A stretch of 64,000 nucleotides of DNA, taken from contig DAOUKM010000002.1 in NCBI GenBank assembly GCA_034421295.1, positions 1 through 64,000 of the forward strand, written 5' to 3'. The notes below the pieces were generated by a model that saw nothing but the letters and a program-made list of their open reading frames with translations, did not search any database and had not been told where the DNA came from. How positions within the stretch are numbered: the first letter of the stretch is position 1; each line of letters starts with the position of its first letter. This stretch comes from CAUZIR01 sp034421295. Lineage in GTDB: Bacteria; Chloroflexota; Dehalococcoidia; Lucifugimonadales; UBA2962. The translations under genes and the position numbers were made by a program. Below, one piece after another: positions 18,162-28,470 of this stretch.

Positions 18162-19124
18162 CTAGGTAGCCAACGCGGCCGCCTTCAGCCGCGAGACATA
18201 CTCGTAGGCCGCCGTTGCCGCCAGCGAGCCCTGGGCGGCGGCGGTTATGGTCTGCTTAAGGTCACCCGAGGCGTCTGTCAGGTCGCCGGCCGCGAGCAGC
18301 CCGGGCACGTTGGTCTGCATGTACTTGTCGACTATGACCTCGTCCAGGTCATTTATGCCGGCGCCCAGCTGGACCGCCAGGTCCTTGCGGGGGTCCGCGC
18401 CGATCTCGATGAACAGCCCGTCCACCTCCAGGACGTCGCTCCCCTGGTGAGGGCGGTCGAGCCGAATGGCCCGAAGGCCGGTCTCGTCGCTGCCGATGAG
18501 CTCGACGACATTCGTCTCAAAGAGCCGCTCGACGTTATCGGCCTCGTCGAGCTGGCTGAGGTTGACGGCTTCGGGACGGGTGAAACGGTCGCGGCGGTAG
18601 ATGATAAAGACCTTCTCAGCGTACTTGCTGATCAGCACCGCCCCCTTTACTGCCGAATCGCCGCCGCCGACGACGGCGACGGTATTGCCCCGGTGGAGCG
18701 GCGCATCGCAGGTCGAGCAGTAGGACACGCCTCGTCCAGTCCACTCCGCCTCGTGCTCGAGCCAGAGTGAGCGCCGCTCGCGGCCGATCGCCAGTATCAG
18801 CGATCTTGCCCTGTAGGAATCTCCCGATTCGCCCAGGACCTCAAAGCCGTCCGAGATCCTTCTCGCCTCGATGAGCTTGTCGTCGACGATGGGAACCCCG
18901 TACTTTTCGACGTGCTCGCGGAACTTGAGCATGAGTTCGAAGCCGTCTATCTCCGGGTACCCGGGGTAGTTCTCGATCAGTCCCCCGGTGGCGGTCTCAC
19001 CCCCGAACTGAGACCCGACTATCAGGGGCTTTATCTGGTAGCGGGCCGCGTACATTCCGGCTGAGAATGCCGCCGCCCCCTGTCCCCCGATGAGTACGTC
19101 AAAAGTTTCCTGGTTCGCATTCAT
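18162..19124 (-). CDS. Thioredoxin-reductase-like FAD/NAD(P) oxidoreductase
   Basis: A 320-residue flavoprotein of the thioredoxin reductase family. It has the redox pair CSTC (Cys136/Cys139) in SYCSTCDAPLHRG, the NADPH-binding GGGDSAVKGA, a basic YRRDRF phosphate clamp and the C-terminal FAD contact GLLAAGDLTD. The N-terminal dinucleotide motif reads GGQGAAAFSAG rather than the usual GGGPAGxxA, and the clamp begins with Tyr instead of His. It may thus be a diverged TrxB or a relative such as ferredoxin-dependent forms. ATG 19124 is used; the 56 codons upstream are not conserved. The thioredoxin gene is far away at 52404. Confidence 0.85.
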   Translation of the reverse strand: MNANQETFDVLIGGQGAAAFSAGMYAARYQIKPLIVGSQFGGETATGGLIENYPGYPEIDGFELMLKFREHVEKYGVPIVDDKLIEARRISDGFEVLGESGDSYRARSLILAIGRERRSLWLEHEAEWTGRGVSYCSTCDAPLHRGNTVAVVGGGDSAVKGAVLISKYAEKVFIIYRRDRFTRPEAVNLSQLDEADNVERLFETNVVELIGSDETGLRAIRLDRPHQGSDVLEVDGLFIEIGADPRKDLAVQLGAGINDLDEVIVDKYMQTNVPGLLAAGDLTDASGDLKQTITAAAQGSLAATAAYEYVSRLKAAALAT

Positions 19125-19240
19125 ACCGTCTTGTCTCCCGAGCAGATCCGAGGTCCTTGCACCTTGATTGTATCTGCTGCGACGTTGGCCCGCCGCCGGC
19201 CCTGGGGCCGGGGACCGCCGGCACCGGATAAACTTGGCCC

Positions 19241-19858
19241 ATGTCCCTTCAGCAGTGGCTATTTGCCGCAGGCTACGATCTCTTAAACGCATCGGTTGAG
19301 TGGCGGATAGCGCGCTACAGACGGGCTACGGCGGGCACCGCAAGTGGAGACGTGCTGGAGGTCGGTGGGGGGACGGGCGCGAATCTGCCCTTCTTCCCGC
19401 CGCAGGCGCAGCTGACGTTCCTGGAACCGAACCCACACATGGCGAGCCGCCTGCGGCGCCGTGCCGGCAGACTCGGCTGCCGGATCGACGTCGTGGAGGA
19501 ATCGGGAGAGCGGATGCCGTTCGCGGACGGGAGCTTTGATACGGTGCTTACGACGCTGGTGCTCTGCTCGGTCGCCGATCTGGATGCGGTCACTGCCGAA
19601 ATAAGGCGCGTGCTGCGGCCCGGCGGCAGGTTCGTGTTCTACGAGCATGTAGTCGCCAGGGGCCGTGCCGGAAGGGCCCTTCAAGCCGGTCTCAACCCGG
19701 TGTGGAAGCGCCTCGTGGCCGGATGCCATCTGGATCGGGACGTCGAGGCGGCGGTGAGACGAGCCGGTTTCACAGCCGTGACCGTTGAGCGCTTCAGCAT
19801 CCGATTCGGCACCCCGCTGTCATTTCCCAACGTGGTCGGCGAGGCCTTTGCGCGATAG
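19241..19858 (+). CDS. SAM-dependent class I methyltransferase
   Basis: A 205-residue Rossmann methyltransferase, similar in plan to the UbiE/METTL7 kind. Motif I is EVGGGTGANLPFF (about residues 41-53), the acidic residue after strand 2 is in FLEPNPHM, motif II region is MPFADGSFDTVLTTLVLC, and RVLRPGGRFVFYEHV is the typical motif III. Substrate cannot be inferred; lipids or small hydrophobic molecules are common in this group. It is divergent from the thioredoxin-reductase-like gene with a gap of 116 bases. Confidence 0.88.
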   Translation: MSLQQWLFAAGYDLLNASVEWRIARYRRATAGTASGDVLEVGGGTGANLPFFPPQAQLTFLEPNPHMASRLRRRAGRLGCRIDVVEESGERMPFADGSFDTVLTTLVLCSVADLDAVTAEIRRVLRPGGRFVFYEHVVARGRAGRALQAGLNPVWKRLVAGCHLDRDVEAAVRRAGFTAVTVERFSIRFGTPLSFPNVVGEAFAR

Positions 19859-19963
19859 GGACGGCCGATCACGGGGCTGGTATCCTTCTCGGCTGGAAAC
19901 CGGCCACGCCTTGAGTGCGCCTTTCGATGTGACGTCCGGCACGAGATAAGTCTGGGGGAAGAC

Positions 19964-21709
19964 TTGAAGGTATCCGCAACTATCATCATTGCCGCCGCGG
20001 TGGCCCTGGTCGCCGCATGCTCCAATCAGCCGGTCGCCGAGGACCGGGCGCCGGATGAGCCCGGCGAGCAGGTCGAGCAGGTGGTCGAGCGGACGGACTG
20101 TGAGACCTACGGGGAATTCGCCCGGCTCGAGACGATAATGGCGAACGAGCGATCATCGCATTCGGCCCTGCTGCTCGAAGACGGCAGGGTGCTGGTCGTC
20201 GGTGGAAGGGGCAAGGGTGGAGCCCGCTGGCCGCGGCTGTTCCCACATTCCGAGATCTACGATCCGGCGACCGGCCAGTGGACCCCGTCGGGAGACATGG
20301 GTCAGGAGCGGGAATTCTTCACCCTCATCAGCCTCGGTGACGGGAGCATCCTGGCGGCCGGTGGAACGGACGTGCAGCTTGAGCCACCGAAGACGACGGA
20401 GGTGCGCGAACCGGGGACGGGCGAGTGGTCGGCGTCGGGCAAGATGTCCACGGGAAGGGAGCGGGGCGCGGCGGTGCTGCTGAGCGATGGACGCGTTCTT
20501 TACACGGGCGGCAAGAACAAGAACCTGCGCGAGCAGGACTCCACCGAGATATTCGATCCGGCCAGCGGCGAGTGGACGGAGGCCGCACCAATGGGTCAGG
20601 CCCGCTCGATTCACACCGCCACCCTCCTTCTGGACGGGCGGGTGCTGGTGGTGGGAGGCGGCAAGCCCGAGGGCCCGTACTTCGCTACCGCCGAGGTCTA
20701 CGATCCGTCGGCGAATACATGGACGCAGGTCGGCTCGATGCGCCTTCCCCGAATCCTGCACACGGCGACGCTGTTGCCCGATGGTCGCGTGCTCGTCGCG
20801 GGAGGCAAGGGAGAGCCGGTCCCGGACATCGACTCCCAGCTCCGCCAGACGGCCGAGATCTATGACCCGCAGAGCGGGGAGTGGTCGCCCGCAGGCGAGA
20901 TGGCCGAGGGCAGGGCGGAACATACGGCCACGCTACTTTCCGACGGGCGGGTTCTGGTGATCGGCAGCCTGGGAAACAAGGCCACCGCGGAGATCTACGA
21001 TCCCGACACCGACACCTGGTACGACGCCGGCTCGATGGAGGAGACGCGCTACAGGCATACCGCGACGGTTCTCGCAGATGGCAGCGTTCTGGTCGTTGGA
21101 GGGCAGAGCACCGACAGCGTGACCATCAACGCGGAGCTCTTTACGCACGGGGCCTTTGCGGCCGAGGGCGCGTGCGCGACCGGTGTCCGGGGCTCCGAAT
21201 CGATCCTGGTGGGAGTAGAGCCGGCCGAGCCCGTAGTCGAAGAGCAGGCAACGCCAACACCCGTCGGAGGCTCCAGAACGAGCGGCAGGGACGCATCGCA
21301 GTTCGCATTCTCCGGCGAGGTCATCGACGCGGCCGATGGCGAGGAGGTCACGGTCGCGCCCCTGGGCACGATCGTGCGGCTGGATGTGGGCGAGCGTATG
21401 GCGAGCCCGTCGAAGGGCGACGGGCTGACAGTCACCTTCCTTGAAGTGGTCGAGGACTCGCGCTGTCCGGCGGATGCGGAGTGTCCGAGCGCCGGCCAGG
21501 CGACCATCAAGGTCCACATCGCCTGGTTCGGGCAGGACGTCGGCGAACTCTCCCTTACCCTGGCGGGCGATCAGGTCGATCCGACGATTGGAACGCCAGG
21601 AGGGGCCTACTTCGTCGCCCTTGCCTCCCTTGAGCCGCTGCCCGACCCGGAGAACGCCGGTTCGCTGGACCTGGGATACAAGGCGGACATAGCCGTCTTC
21701 CAGAAGTGA
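19964..21709 (+). CDS. Kelch-repeat lipoprotein (seven-bladed beta-propeller)
   Basis: A 581-residue exported lipoprotein. The N-terminus has a signal peptide ending in the lipobox LVAAC (Cys19). Residues about 55-395 contain seven Kelch-type repeats, each with a core such as HTATLLPDGRVLVAGG followed by AEIYDP..WTPAG, enough for a complete seven-bladed propeller. A linker (residues 420-440) leads to a C-terminal domain of roughly 130 residues with a conserved-looking SRCPADAECP cysteine pair. TTG start at 19964 preceded by GGGGGAA. The role is likely extracellular binding or attachment; galactose-oxidase-like catalysis is not supported because no copper ligands stand out. Confidence 0.85.
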   Translation: MKVSATIIIAAAVALVAACSNQPVAEDRAPDEPGEQVEQVVERTDCETYGEFARLETIMANERSSHSALLLEDGRVLVVGGRGKGGARWPRLFPHSEIYDPATGQWTPSGDMGQEREFFTLISLGDGSILAAGGTDVQLEPPKTTEVREPGTGEWSASGKMSTGRERGAAVLLSDGRVLYTGGKNKNLREQDSTEIFDPASGEWTEAAPMGQARSIHTATLLLDGRVLVVGGGKPEGPYFATAEVYDPSANTWTQVGSMRLPRILHTATLLPDGRVLVAGGKGEPVPDIDSQLRQTAEIYDPQSGEWSPAGEMAEGRAEHTATLLSDGRVLVIGSLGNKATAEIYDPDTDTWYDAGSMEETRYRHTATVLADGSVLVVGGQSTDSVTINAELFTHGAFAAEGACATGVRGSESILVGVEPAEPVVEEQATPTPVGGSRTSGRDASQFAFSGEVIDAADGEEVTVAPLGTIVRLDVGERMASPSKGDGLTVTFLEVVEDSRCPADAECPSAGQATIKVHIAWFGQDVGELSLTLAGDQVDPTIGTPGGAYFVALASLEPLPDPENAGSLDLGYKADIAVFQK

Positions 21710-21801
21710 TCTGAGGCGCTACAGGCCAGGGGATGTCTTCCGCCACGAGGGGCTCCCACCCCCGGGCGGGGCCGGGGGCGCTCCCGCTGCCTGGTTCTGC
21801 G

Positions 21802-21825
21802 GGGGCGCCGGCATCCCGGCGCCCC
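21802..21825. terminator. Perfect GC hairpin between convergent genes (possible terminator)
   Basis: A 10-bp perfect inverted repeat (GGGGCGCCGG, loop CATC, CCGGCGCCCC) lies between the Kelch gene and the convergent hypothetical gene ending at 21836. There is no T-run on either side, so it may act as a Rho-assisted stop, mRNA end protector or a member of a dispersed palindrome family. Confidence 0.35.
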
Positions 21826-21835
21826 TACCAGTGAA

Positions 21836-22417
21836 TCAGCGCGGGTGGGTCCAGGTCTCGGACCAGGCCAGGCAGGCCGTGCTGGTCTGGTGGCTGCCCA
21901 GCATCTCGGGGAATGGACTGCCCGTTGCGGCTTCACCGTTGATGGTGAGCTGGGCGCGGGCGCAGGGGATCAGGCACGAATAGACCCCGTGGGGATTACC
22001 TTCCATCCCGCCCGGGGCGACGCTCAGCATGAACGGTTCGCCGATGTCATACCAGGTCAGCGCCAGCGATTCCTCCAGTGAATCCACCGTCTCAGTCCAC
22101 CAGTTGACGCCATCGCCGGACTTGCCGAATTCGGAGTCGATCACGGGAATCGATTCGTCGGCGAAGGCCGGGAAGAGTACCGACTCGATCTCCGACTGCA
22201 GCCAGCGGGTCATGGCGATGTTGTCGGTGTAGATGCGTACCTCTCCGTCGGTGAGATCGCTCTGCAGGAACAGGACATGGCCTGGGCCCCCTGGTGACCG
22301 GAGGATCCGCCAGTGGCTGGCGCGCGTCGTATCGGGGCCCGCCTCCTCATCCTTCAGCCGTATGAACGAATTCTCGCCAGTCAGCAATATCCTGTTGGGA
22401 TCGACCGGGTTGTCCAT
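21836..22417 (-). CDS. Hypothetical protein
   Basis: I do not recognise this 193-residue protein. It has no signal peptide or membrane segment and looks like a soluble alpha/beta domain: an N-terminal half with FIRLKDEE, HVLFLQSDLTDGEVRIYTDNIAMTRWLQ, and a C-terminal half with several Trp residues, ending in a segment with a Cys pair (CLIPCARAQ). Start ATG 22417 has a good AGGGGG six or seven bases upstream; the 27 in-frame codons before it overlap the promoter region of the divergent TPR gene. Base use matches neighbours. Confidence 0.6.
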   Translation of the reverse strand: MDNPVDPNRILLTGENSFIRLKDEEAGPDTTRASHWRILRSPGGPGHVLFLQSDLTDGEVRIYTDNIAMTRWLQSEIESVLFPAFADESIPVIDSEFGKSGDGVNWWTETVDSLEESLALTWYDIGEPFMLSVAPGGMEGNPHGVYSCLIPCARAQLTINGEAATGSPFPEMLGSHQTSTACLAWSETWTHPR

Positions 22418-22463
22418 AGAAGAGCCCCCTTGCTTGATTCGGTAACATCTTACAGGAGTGACC

Positions 22464-22985
22464 TTGAACGAGATCGACGACGTCAACAAGAGCCGCATCA
22501 GCGACCGCGACTACGTATCGAACGTTGTCTTGGAGATGACGGCCGCCATAGAGAGGGATCCGCAGGATAGACGGGCTTACATGATGCGCGGAAGCCACTA
22601 TCTAGACGGGGGCAACTTCGAAGAGGCGGTTCGTGACCTGACTACTGCGATAGAGCTGGAACCTTCCGACCCAATGGCCTTCAACAACCGGGGCGTCGCC
22701 TACCGCAGGCTGCAGCGGCCCGAGGAGGCAATTGCCGACTTTGACAGGGCCATCGAGCTGTCCCCCGGTTACCGGGAGGCCTTCAACAACCGCGGGATGG
22801 CGCGGTCCGATGCCTACGATTACCAGGCCGCCGTCGCCGATTTCACCAGGGCGATCGAGATCGACCCGGGCTACTGGTTCGCATACAACCACCGCGCCAT
22901 GGCCAGGTGGGCCCTGGGCGACAGGGAGGGGGCGGCCCAGGACTACGAGCGCGTCGCCGAGCTGATCGGTCGCCGCGGCTCCTGA
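22464..22985 (+). CDS. Tetratricopeptide repeat protein
   Basis: A 173-residue cytoplasmic protein made almost entirely of TPR units, probably four. Clear examples are AVRDLTTAIELEPSDPMAFN, AIADFDRAIELSPGYREAFN and AVADFTRAIEIDPGYWFAYN (about residues 50-155). TPRs mediate protein-protein contact; no partner is indicated. Two starts compete: GTG 22458 lies on top of the AGGAG, while TTG 22464 sits six bases after AGGAG (22453-22457), so TTG is preferred. It is divergent from the hypothetical gene at 21836-22417 with only a 46-base gap. Confidence 0.8.
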   Translation: MNEIDDVNKSRISDRDYVSNVVLEMTAAIERDPQDRRAYMMRGSHYLDGGNFEEAVRDLTTAIELEPSDPMAFNNRGVAYRRLQRPEEAIADFDRAIELSPGYREAFNNRGMARSDAYDYQAAVADFTRAIEIDPGYWFAYNHRAMARWALGDREGAAQDYERVAELIGRRGS

Positions 22986-23052
22986 CCACCCTGGAGGATC
23001 GTGCCGGCCGCTGCCCGGCCCCTAAGCCGACACCCGGAAGTGGTGTCGAAGG

Positions 23053-23763
23053 CTAGCCGCCCGGCAGCCGCTGGAGCTGTGTGAGCGCCTCGGACATCCT
23101 GACCAGGTCACCCTTCTCGCGGTAGATCTCCACCGCTCTTTCGAGATCCCTGCGTGCCTCTCTATGGCGGCCCTCGTTGGCCATCATCACCCCCCGATCG
23201 CGCAGCGCCTCGGCGTAGTCGGGCTTGATCTCGATCGCGCGGTCAAAGTCCTCGAGCGCAAGATCGAACAGGTCCTCGTTGTAGTAGGCGAGTGCCCGGC
23301 CGCGGTAGGCGAGGTACAGGTCGGGGTGGATCCGCAGGACGACGTTGTAACGCCCCACCGCTTCCTTGTACATGCCCGCGTTCAGCAGGCCGACGGCCTG
23401 CAGGTAGTCGAACAGGACGTCCACTGCCGGTCCCTCGTCCTCCCCATCGACGCCGGCCGTCTCATCATCGCCTTCGACTGCGTCGCCTGCGGCCTCCTCT
23501 CCGGAGTCCGCTGACGCCTCCGTCGCGGTGGGGGAGGGGTCCGCAGCGATGGGCGCCGCCGTCGGAGTCTCCGCGCCGGTAGCTTCAGGCGATCCGTCCG
23601 AGCAGGCCGCCGTCAGCGCCGTGAGGAGAGCCGTGACTGTGACGAGCGCCGCGAGGACGTGCCTGAGGGCCGGAGTCGACCTTGGATGGGAGGGCGCAGC
23701 AATCACCACGATACTCAGGGGACCCGCAGCACCCGGCCGCTTTCGTACCTGGAACGGGCCCAT
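23053..23763 (-). CDS. TPR lipoprotein
   Basis: A 236-residue exported protein with a long basic leader, a hydrophobic segment (residues about 34-50) and a lipobox LTAAC with Cys54. After the lipid anchor comes a low-complexity linker of some 50 residues rich in Ala, Thr, Glu and Asp, then two or three TPR units (AVGRYNVVLRIHPDLYLAYR, ALEDFDRAIEIKPDYAEALR). The long N-terminus before the hydrophobic stretch suggests the true start may be internal. It converges with the cytoplasmic TPR gene; the two could be functionally linked but this is not shown. Confidence 0.75.
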   Translation of the reverse strand: MGPFQVRKRPGAAGPLSIVVIAAPSHPRSTPALRHVLAALVTVTALLTALTAACSDGSPEATGAETPTAAPIAADPSPTATEASADSGEEAAGDAVEGDDETAGVDGEDEGPAVDVLFDYLQAVGLLNAGMYKEAVGRYNVVLRIHPDLYLAYRGRALAYYNEDLFDLALEDFDRAIEIKPDYAEALRDRGVMMANEGRHREARRDLERAVEIYREKGDLVRMSEALTQLQRLPGG

Positions 23764-23851
23764 ACTTCAGAATAGCACGGCCCATCGCCCGGGCGGCGGA
23801 GCCGGTCCGCCACCGACGGCCCGCGGGCGGGAGAAAACGGTGGGCGGGGCA

Positions 23852-23880
23852 TTGACAAGCGCCGGCCGCGGACGTTCAAT
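23852..23880 (+). promoter_or_regulatory. Candidate sigma-70 promoter for the gamma-carbonic-anhydrase-like gene
   Basis: A perfect -35 TTGACA (23852-23857), a 17-base spacer and TTCAAT (23875-23880) as -10, with the start site expected near 23887 and about 50 bases of leader before the ATG. The -10 is weak but the -35 and spacing are ideal. Confidence 0.5.
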
Positions 23881-23936
23881 TCGGGCCGCTGACGGCGGCC
23901 TCCGAGCAACGCAATGCGAGCACAGGAACACGACAG

Positions 23937-24464
23937 ATGATTCGTAGCATCAATGGAAAGACGCCCAGGATCCACCCCGGTGCCTTCGTGAGCGAGTTCG
24001 CCTACGTGGTTGGCGACGTGGAGATAGGCGAGGGATCCAGCGTGTGGCCGGGCACCGTGATAAGGGCCGATGCGGGCACGATTGTAATCGGAAGGAACAC
24101 CTGCATCCAGGACAACTCGGTGGTCCACGGAGACGCCGACGTGGAGATCGGTGACGATGTCGTGATCGGCCACAGGGTGCTCTGCCACGGGCGCGCGATA
24201 GGAGATCGCGTGCTGCTCGGCAACGGGTGCATCGTCAACGACGGCGTGCTGGTTGGCGAGGACAGCCTGGTGGCCTCCGGCGCGATGGTGGTCGATGGGA
24301 TGGAGATACCGCCGCGGTCGGTGGTTGCGGGCCTGCCCGCCCGCGTCAGGCGCGAGGTCCGTGACGACGATGTGGCCCGCATCCGCGGCTACCGAGACAT
24401 ATACGTGCGCAATACCGCCATGTACCGGGCCGAGGGACTAGGCTCCACGCAGCCGACCGGGTAA
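23937..24464 (+). CDS. Gamma-carbonic-anhydrase-like hexapeptide-repeat protein
   Basis: A 175-residue left-handed beta-helix protein of the gamma-CA/YrdA/PaaY family, normally a trimer. The three metal-binding histidines are at the expected spacing: His64 (SVVHGD), His79 (VIGHRV) and His84 (LCHGRA). Hexapeptide turns such as VEIGEG and IGRNTC run through residues 15-125, followed by a C-terminal helix. Family members range from true carbonic anhydrase to thioesterase-like or uncharacterised roles, so only the fold and metal site are sure. It is convergent with argS. Confidence 0.9.
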   Translation: MIRSINGKTPRIHPGAFVSEFAYVVGDVEIGEGSSVWPGTVIRADAGTIVIGRNTCIQDNSVVHGDADVEIGDDVVIGHRVLCHGRAIGDRVLLGNGCIVNDGVLVGEDSLVASGAMVVDGMEIPPRSVVAGLPARVRREVRDDDVARIRGYRDIYVRNTAMYRAEGLGSTQPTG

Positions 24465-24505
24465 CTGCGCCGGCAGGGTAGAGGGAGAGGCCCTGATCGC
24501 CCCCG

Positions 24506-26254
<1,749 letters not shown>

Positions 26255-26303
26255 TCCTTTGCGGCGGCGGCTTCCATGACTCTTGTCGGTGTGGGGGATG
26301 GAA

Positions 26304-27362
26304 TCACTCCACGATCACCCACGGGCCTTCATCGTCGTGTTCTACCAACTCACCTATGGCCGCCCACCTGGCCACACCCTCTCTTCCGAGATTTTCCGCC
26401 AGTTCCTCAAGGTCCGCCGGCGCAACGGCGATTAGCAGTCCTCCGGAAGTCTGGGCGTCGGCGAGCAGCTGCCTCGTCGTGTGGTCGACCGCGTCGGACC
26501 ACTCAGTCGAGGGGTCGACCGACTCCAGGTTGCGGCGTGAACCGCCGGGTGCGTACCCCTCTTCAGTTAGTTCTCTCGCCCCGGCCAGCAGGGGTACGCT
26601 GTCCGATTTGATGCGTCCCGTAAGGCCGCTGGCCTGGGCGATCTCCCTGAGGTGTCCGATCAGGCCAAAGCCGGTTACGTCGGAGCACGCATGGGCGCGC
26701 GAGGCGACCATCGCCCGGGAAGCCCCGGAGTTTAGCGCTCTCATGTTGTCCACCGCACCGGAAAGTACCGACCGGTCCACTGCGTCAGCCTTGCCGGCGG
26801 TCGTGATGACCCCGGTGCCTATCGGCTTGGTGAGGACAAGAACATCACCCGGACGGGCCCCGGCATTGGTGATCTGTTGGCCCGGCGTCACCGTACCCGT
26901 CACCGCAAGGCCGTACTTGGGTTCCTTGTCGTCAACCGTGTGCCCGCCCACGATCAGTACCCCGGCCTCTTCCGCCTTTGAGGCGCCTCCCTTAAGTATC
27001 TCGGACAGCACCTCCCGTGGGTGGTCGGCCGGGAATGCGACAACGTTGAGTCCAAGGAGGGGAGTGCCTCCCATCGCGTAAACGTCGCTGAGGGCGTTGG
27101 CCACCGCTATCTCCCCGAACTGGAACGGATCGTCGACTATGGGCGGGAAGAAGTCGACTGTCTGGACCAGGGCGAGGTCGGGTCGCAGCCGATAGACGGC
27201 GGCGTCGTCGCTCGTCGACAGGCCTACAAGCAGGTCGGGATCGCTTACCGGTGGCAGCTGGCGCAGCACCTGCGCCAGGTCTTCAGGACTGAACTTGGAC
27301 GCTCAACCAGCGCATGAGGCCAGGCTTGTGAGCCGGACAGCGCCGTCTCCTAAGGGATGCAT
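26304..27362 (-). CDS. selD: Selenophosphate synthetase SelD, selenocysteine-containing (in-frame TGA)
   Basis: SelD makes selenophosphate from selenide and ATP. Conventional translation starts at GTG 27269 and lacks the catalytic N-terminus. Reading through the TGA at 27303-27305 in the same frame restores it: from ATG 27362 the protein begins MHPLGDGAVRLT, then SLASCAG-U-ASKFSPEDLA, matching the family pattern in which the catalytic Cys or Sec (Cys17 in E. coli) precedes a conserved Lys. Sec is residue 20 of 352. The rest is standard: DDAAVY, NALSDVYAMGG, GGHTVDD, SDVTGFGLIGHL, AQTSGG. AGGAG lies 13 bases before the ATG. A SECIS-like hairpin follows the TGA. selA and tRNA-Sec are also in the window. 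Confidence 0.93.
27258..27305 (-). promoter_or_regulatory. Bacterial SECIS element following the selD TGA codon
   Basis: On the minus strand the TGA (27305-27303) is followed after 24 bases by a perfect 9-bp hairpin: CTGGCGCAG, loop GTG, CTGCGCCAG (27278-27258). Opened at the top it gives GC-AGGTGCT-GC, close to the apical GC-AGGUCU-GC of the E. coli fdhF SECIS, including the conserved GGU. The loop starts about 33 bases after the TGA, within the known range for bacterial SECIS. It is inside the coding frame, as expected in bacteria, and should recruit SelB. Confidence 0.85.
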
Positions 27363-27425
27363 GCGAGTCTTGTCGCTCCTGTGGCAGGGTTCTCCGTCCG
27401 CGTCGACGGACATCGGAGACCAGTA

Positions 27426-27431
27426 TAGAAT
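27426..27431 (+). promoter_or_regulatory. Candidate -10 box upstream of the metallo-beta-lactamase-fold gene
   Basis: TAGAAT within AGTATAGAATGG, 24 bases before the ATG at 27455, in the 92-base divergent gap with selD. No clear -35 (27403-27408 reads TCGACG). The spacing would give a short leader containing the AGAGGGG ribosome site. Confidence 0.35.
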
Positions 27432-27454
27432 GGACGCCCCGTCAGAGGGGTCAA

Positions 27455-28255
27455 ATGGGCGATTACCGGGCCAATGTGGGAGACGTTGAGATGGTCTCGC
27501 TGACCGACGGTCAGGGGGAGGGCGCTGCCACGGACGTGTTTCCGGCCAGCGCCATCGACATCTGGAAATCGGAGTACCCGGAACTTCTCGACGGCGACCT
27601 CATCCATCCCCGATTCGGTTCTGTGGCGCTCCGCTCCTCGGGCAGACTGGTGGTCATCGACACGGGAATGAACGGCCCGGACGGGACACTGCTGGCCGAC
27701 ATGGCGGCAAAGGGCGTCGATCGGGATGCCGTAGACCTGGTTGTCACCACCCATCTCCACCCCGATCACGTGGGCTGGAATCTCACTGACGGAAGCCCCA
27801 CGTTTCCCAATGCTCGCTATCTGGTCCCAAAGAGCGACTGGGATTACTGGACGAGCCCCGGCGTCATGGAAAATGCCCCCCACATTGCCGAGAGCGTAAT
27901 TCCTCTCGACGAGGCGCGGGTTCTCGACCTGATCGATGGAGAGTACGACGTTACCCCGGAGCTGAAGGCCGTTCCCACGCCCGGTCACACGCCGGGCCAC
28001 ATCTCTGTTTCCATCTCCTCGAGGGGCCAGCGCGGCTTTGTCCTTGGGGATGTGGCTCACAGCCCCGCTCAGGCGCATTACACGTACTGGAGCCCAGCCT
28101 TCGATGTCGACCCCGACCTGGCCCGCGAGACCCGGCATAAGGTTCTCGACGAACTCGAGGAAGCAGCCGTGCTCGTCCAATCCGGTCACTTCCCGGCCCC
28201 CGGGTACGGCTCATTCGTGCGCTCGGCCGGACGGCGCACGTGGCAGCCGGTTTAG
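27455..28255 (+). CDS. Metallo-beta-lactamase-fold hydrolase
   Basis: A 266-residue MBL-fold protein. The binuclear zinc motif is HLHPDH (His100, His102, Asp104, His105), with the next ligands in TPGHTPGH and GDVAHS and the last His in LVQSGHF. The strand VVIDTGMNG before the motif is typical of the AttM/quorum-quenching lactonase-like and related glyoxalase II-type hydrolases; exact substrate unknown. It is divergent from selD, with AGAGGGG about eight bases before the ATG. Confidence 0.87.
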   Translation: MGDYRANVGDVEMVSLTDGQGEGAATDVFPASAIDIWKSEYPELLDGDLIHPRFGSVALRSSGRLVVIDTGMNGPDGTLLADMAAKGVDRDAVDLVVTTHLHPDHVGWNLTDGSPTFPNARYLVPKSDWDYWTSPGVMENAPHIAESVIPLDEARVLDLIDGEYDVTPELKAVPTPGHTPGHISVSISSRGQRGFVLGDVAHSPAQAHYTYWSPAFDVDPDLARETRHKVLDELEEAAVLVQSGHFPAPGYGSFVRSAGRRTWQPV

Positions 28256-28470
28256 CGCAAAGGGCCCGGGTCAGGGCGCACCACCGGCACTGCGGGACCA
28301 TGTTTCCGGGCGGGCCAACGGAGCCCTGTATTCGCAGATCTGACCGCCGGCACCCAGCCAGCGCCGGGCCGATAACGAGGCGCCCCGGACGAGGGAACGT
28401 CGAGGCGGGAAGTTATCCGGTGATGATTCACTGCGGATAGGCCGATAGCAGGGCCTGATGCCGAACCGAG

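Noticed and set aside
18162..19124. Further selenoprotein candidates (thioredoxin reductase, thioredoxin, methyltransferase)
   Set aside because: Their redox cysteines are encoded by ordinary codons and no in-frame TGA with conserved flanks was seen; only selD qualifies.
27021..27317. Plus-strand frame across the selD start
   Set aside because: It is the antisense of the selD N-terminus and resembles no family; the minus-strand read-through explains the sequence better.
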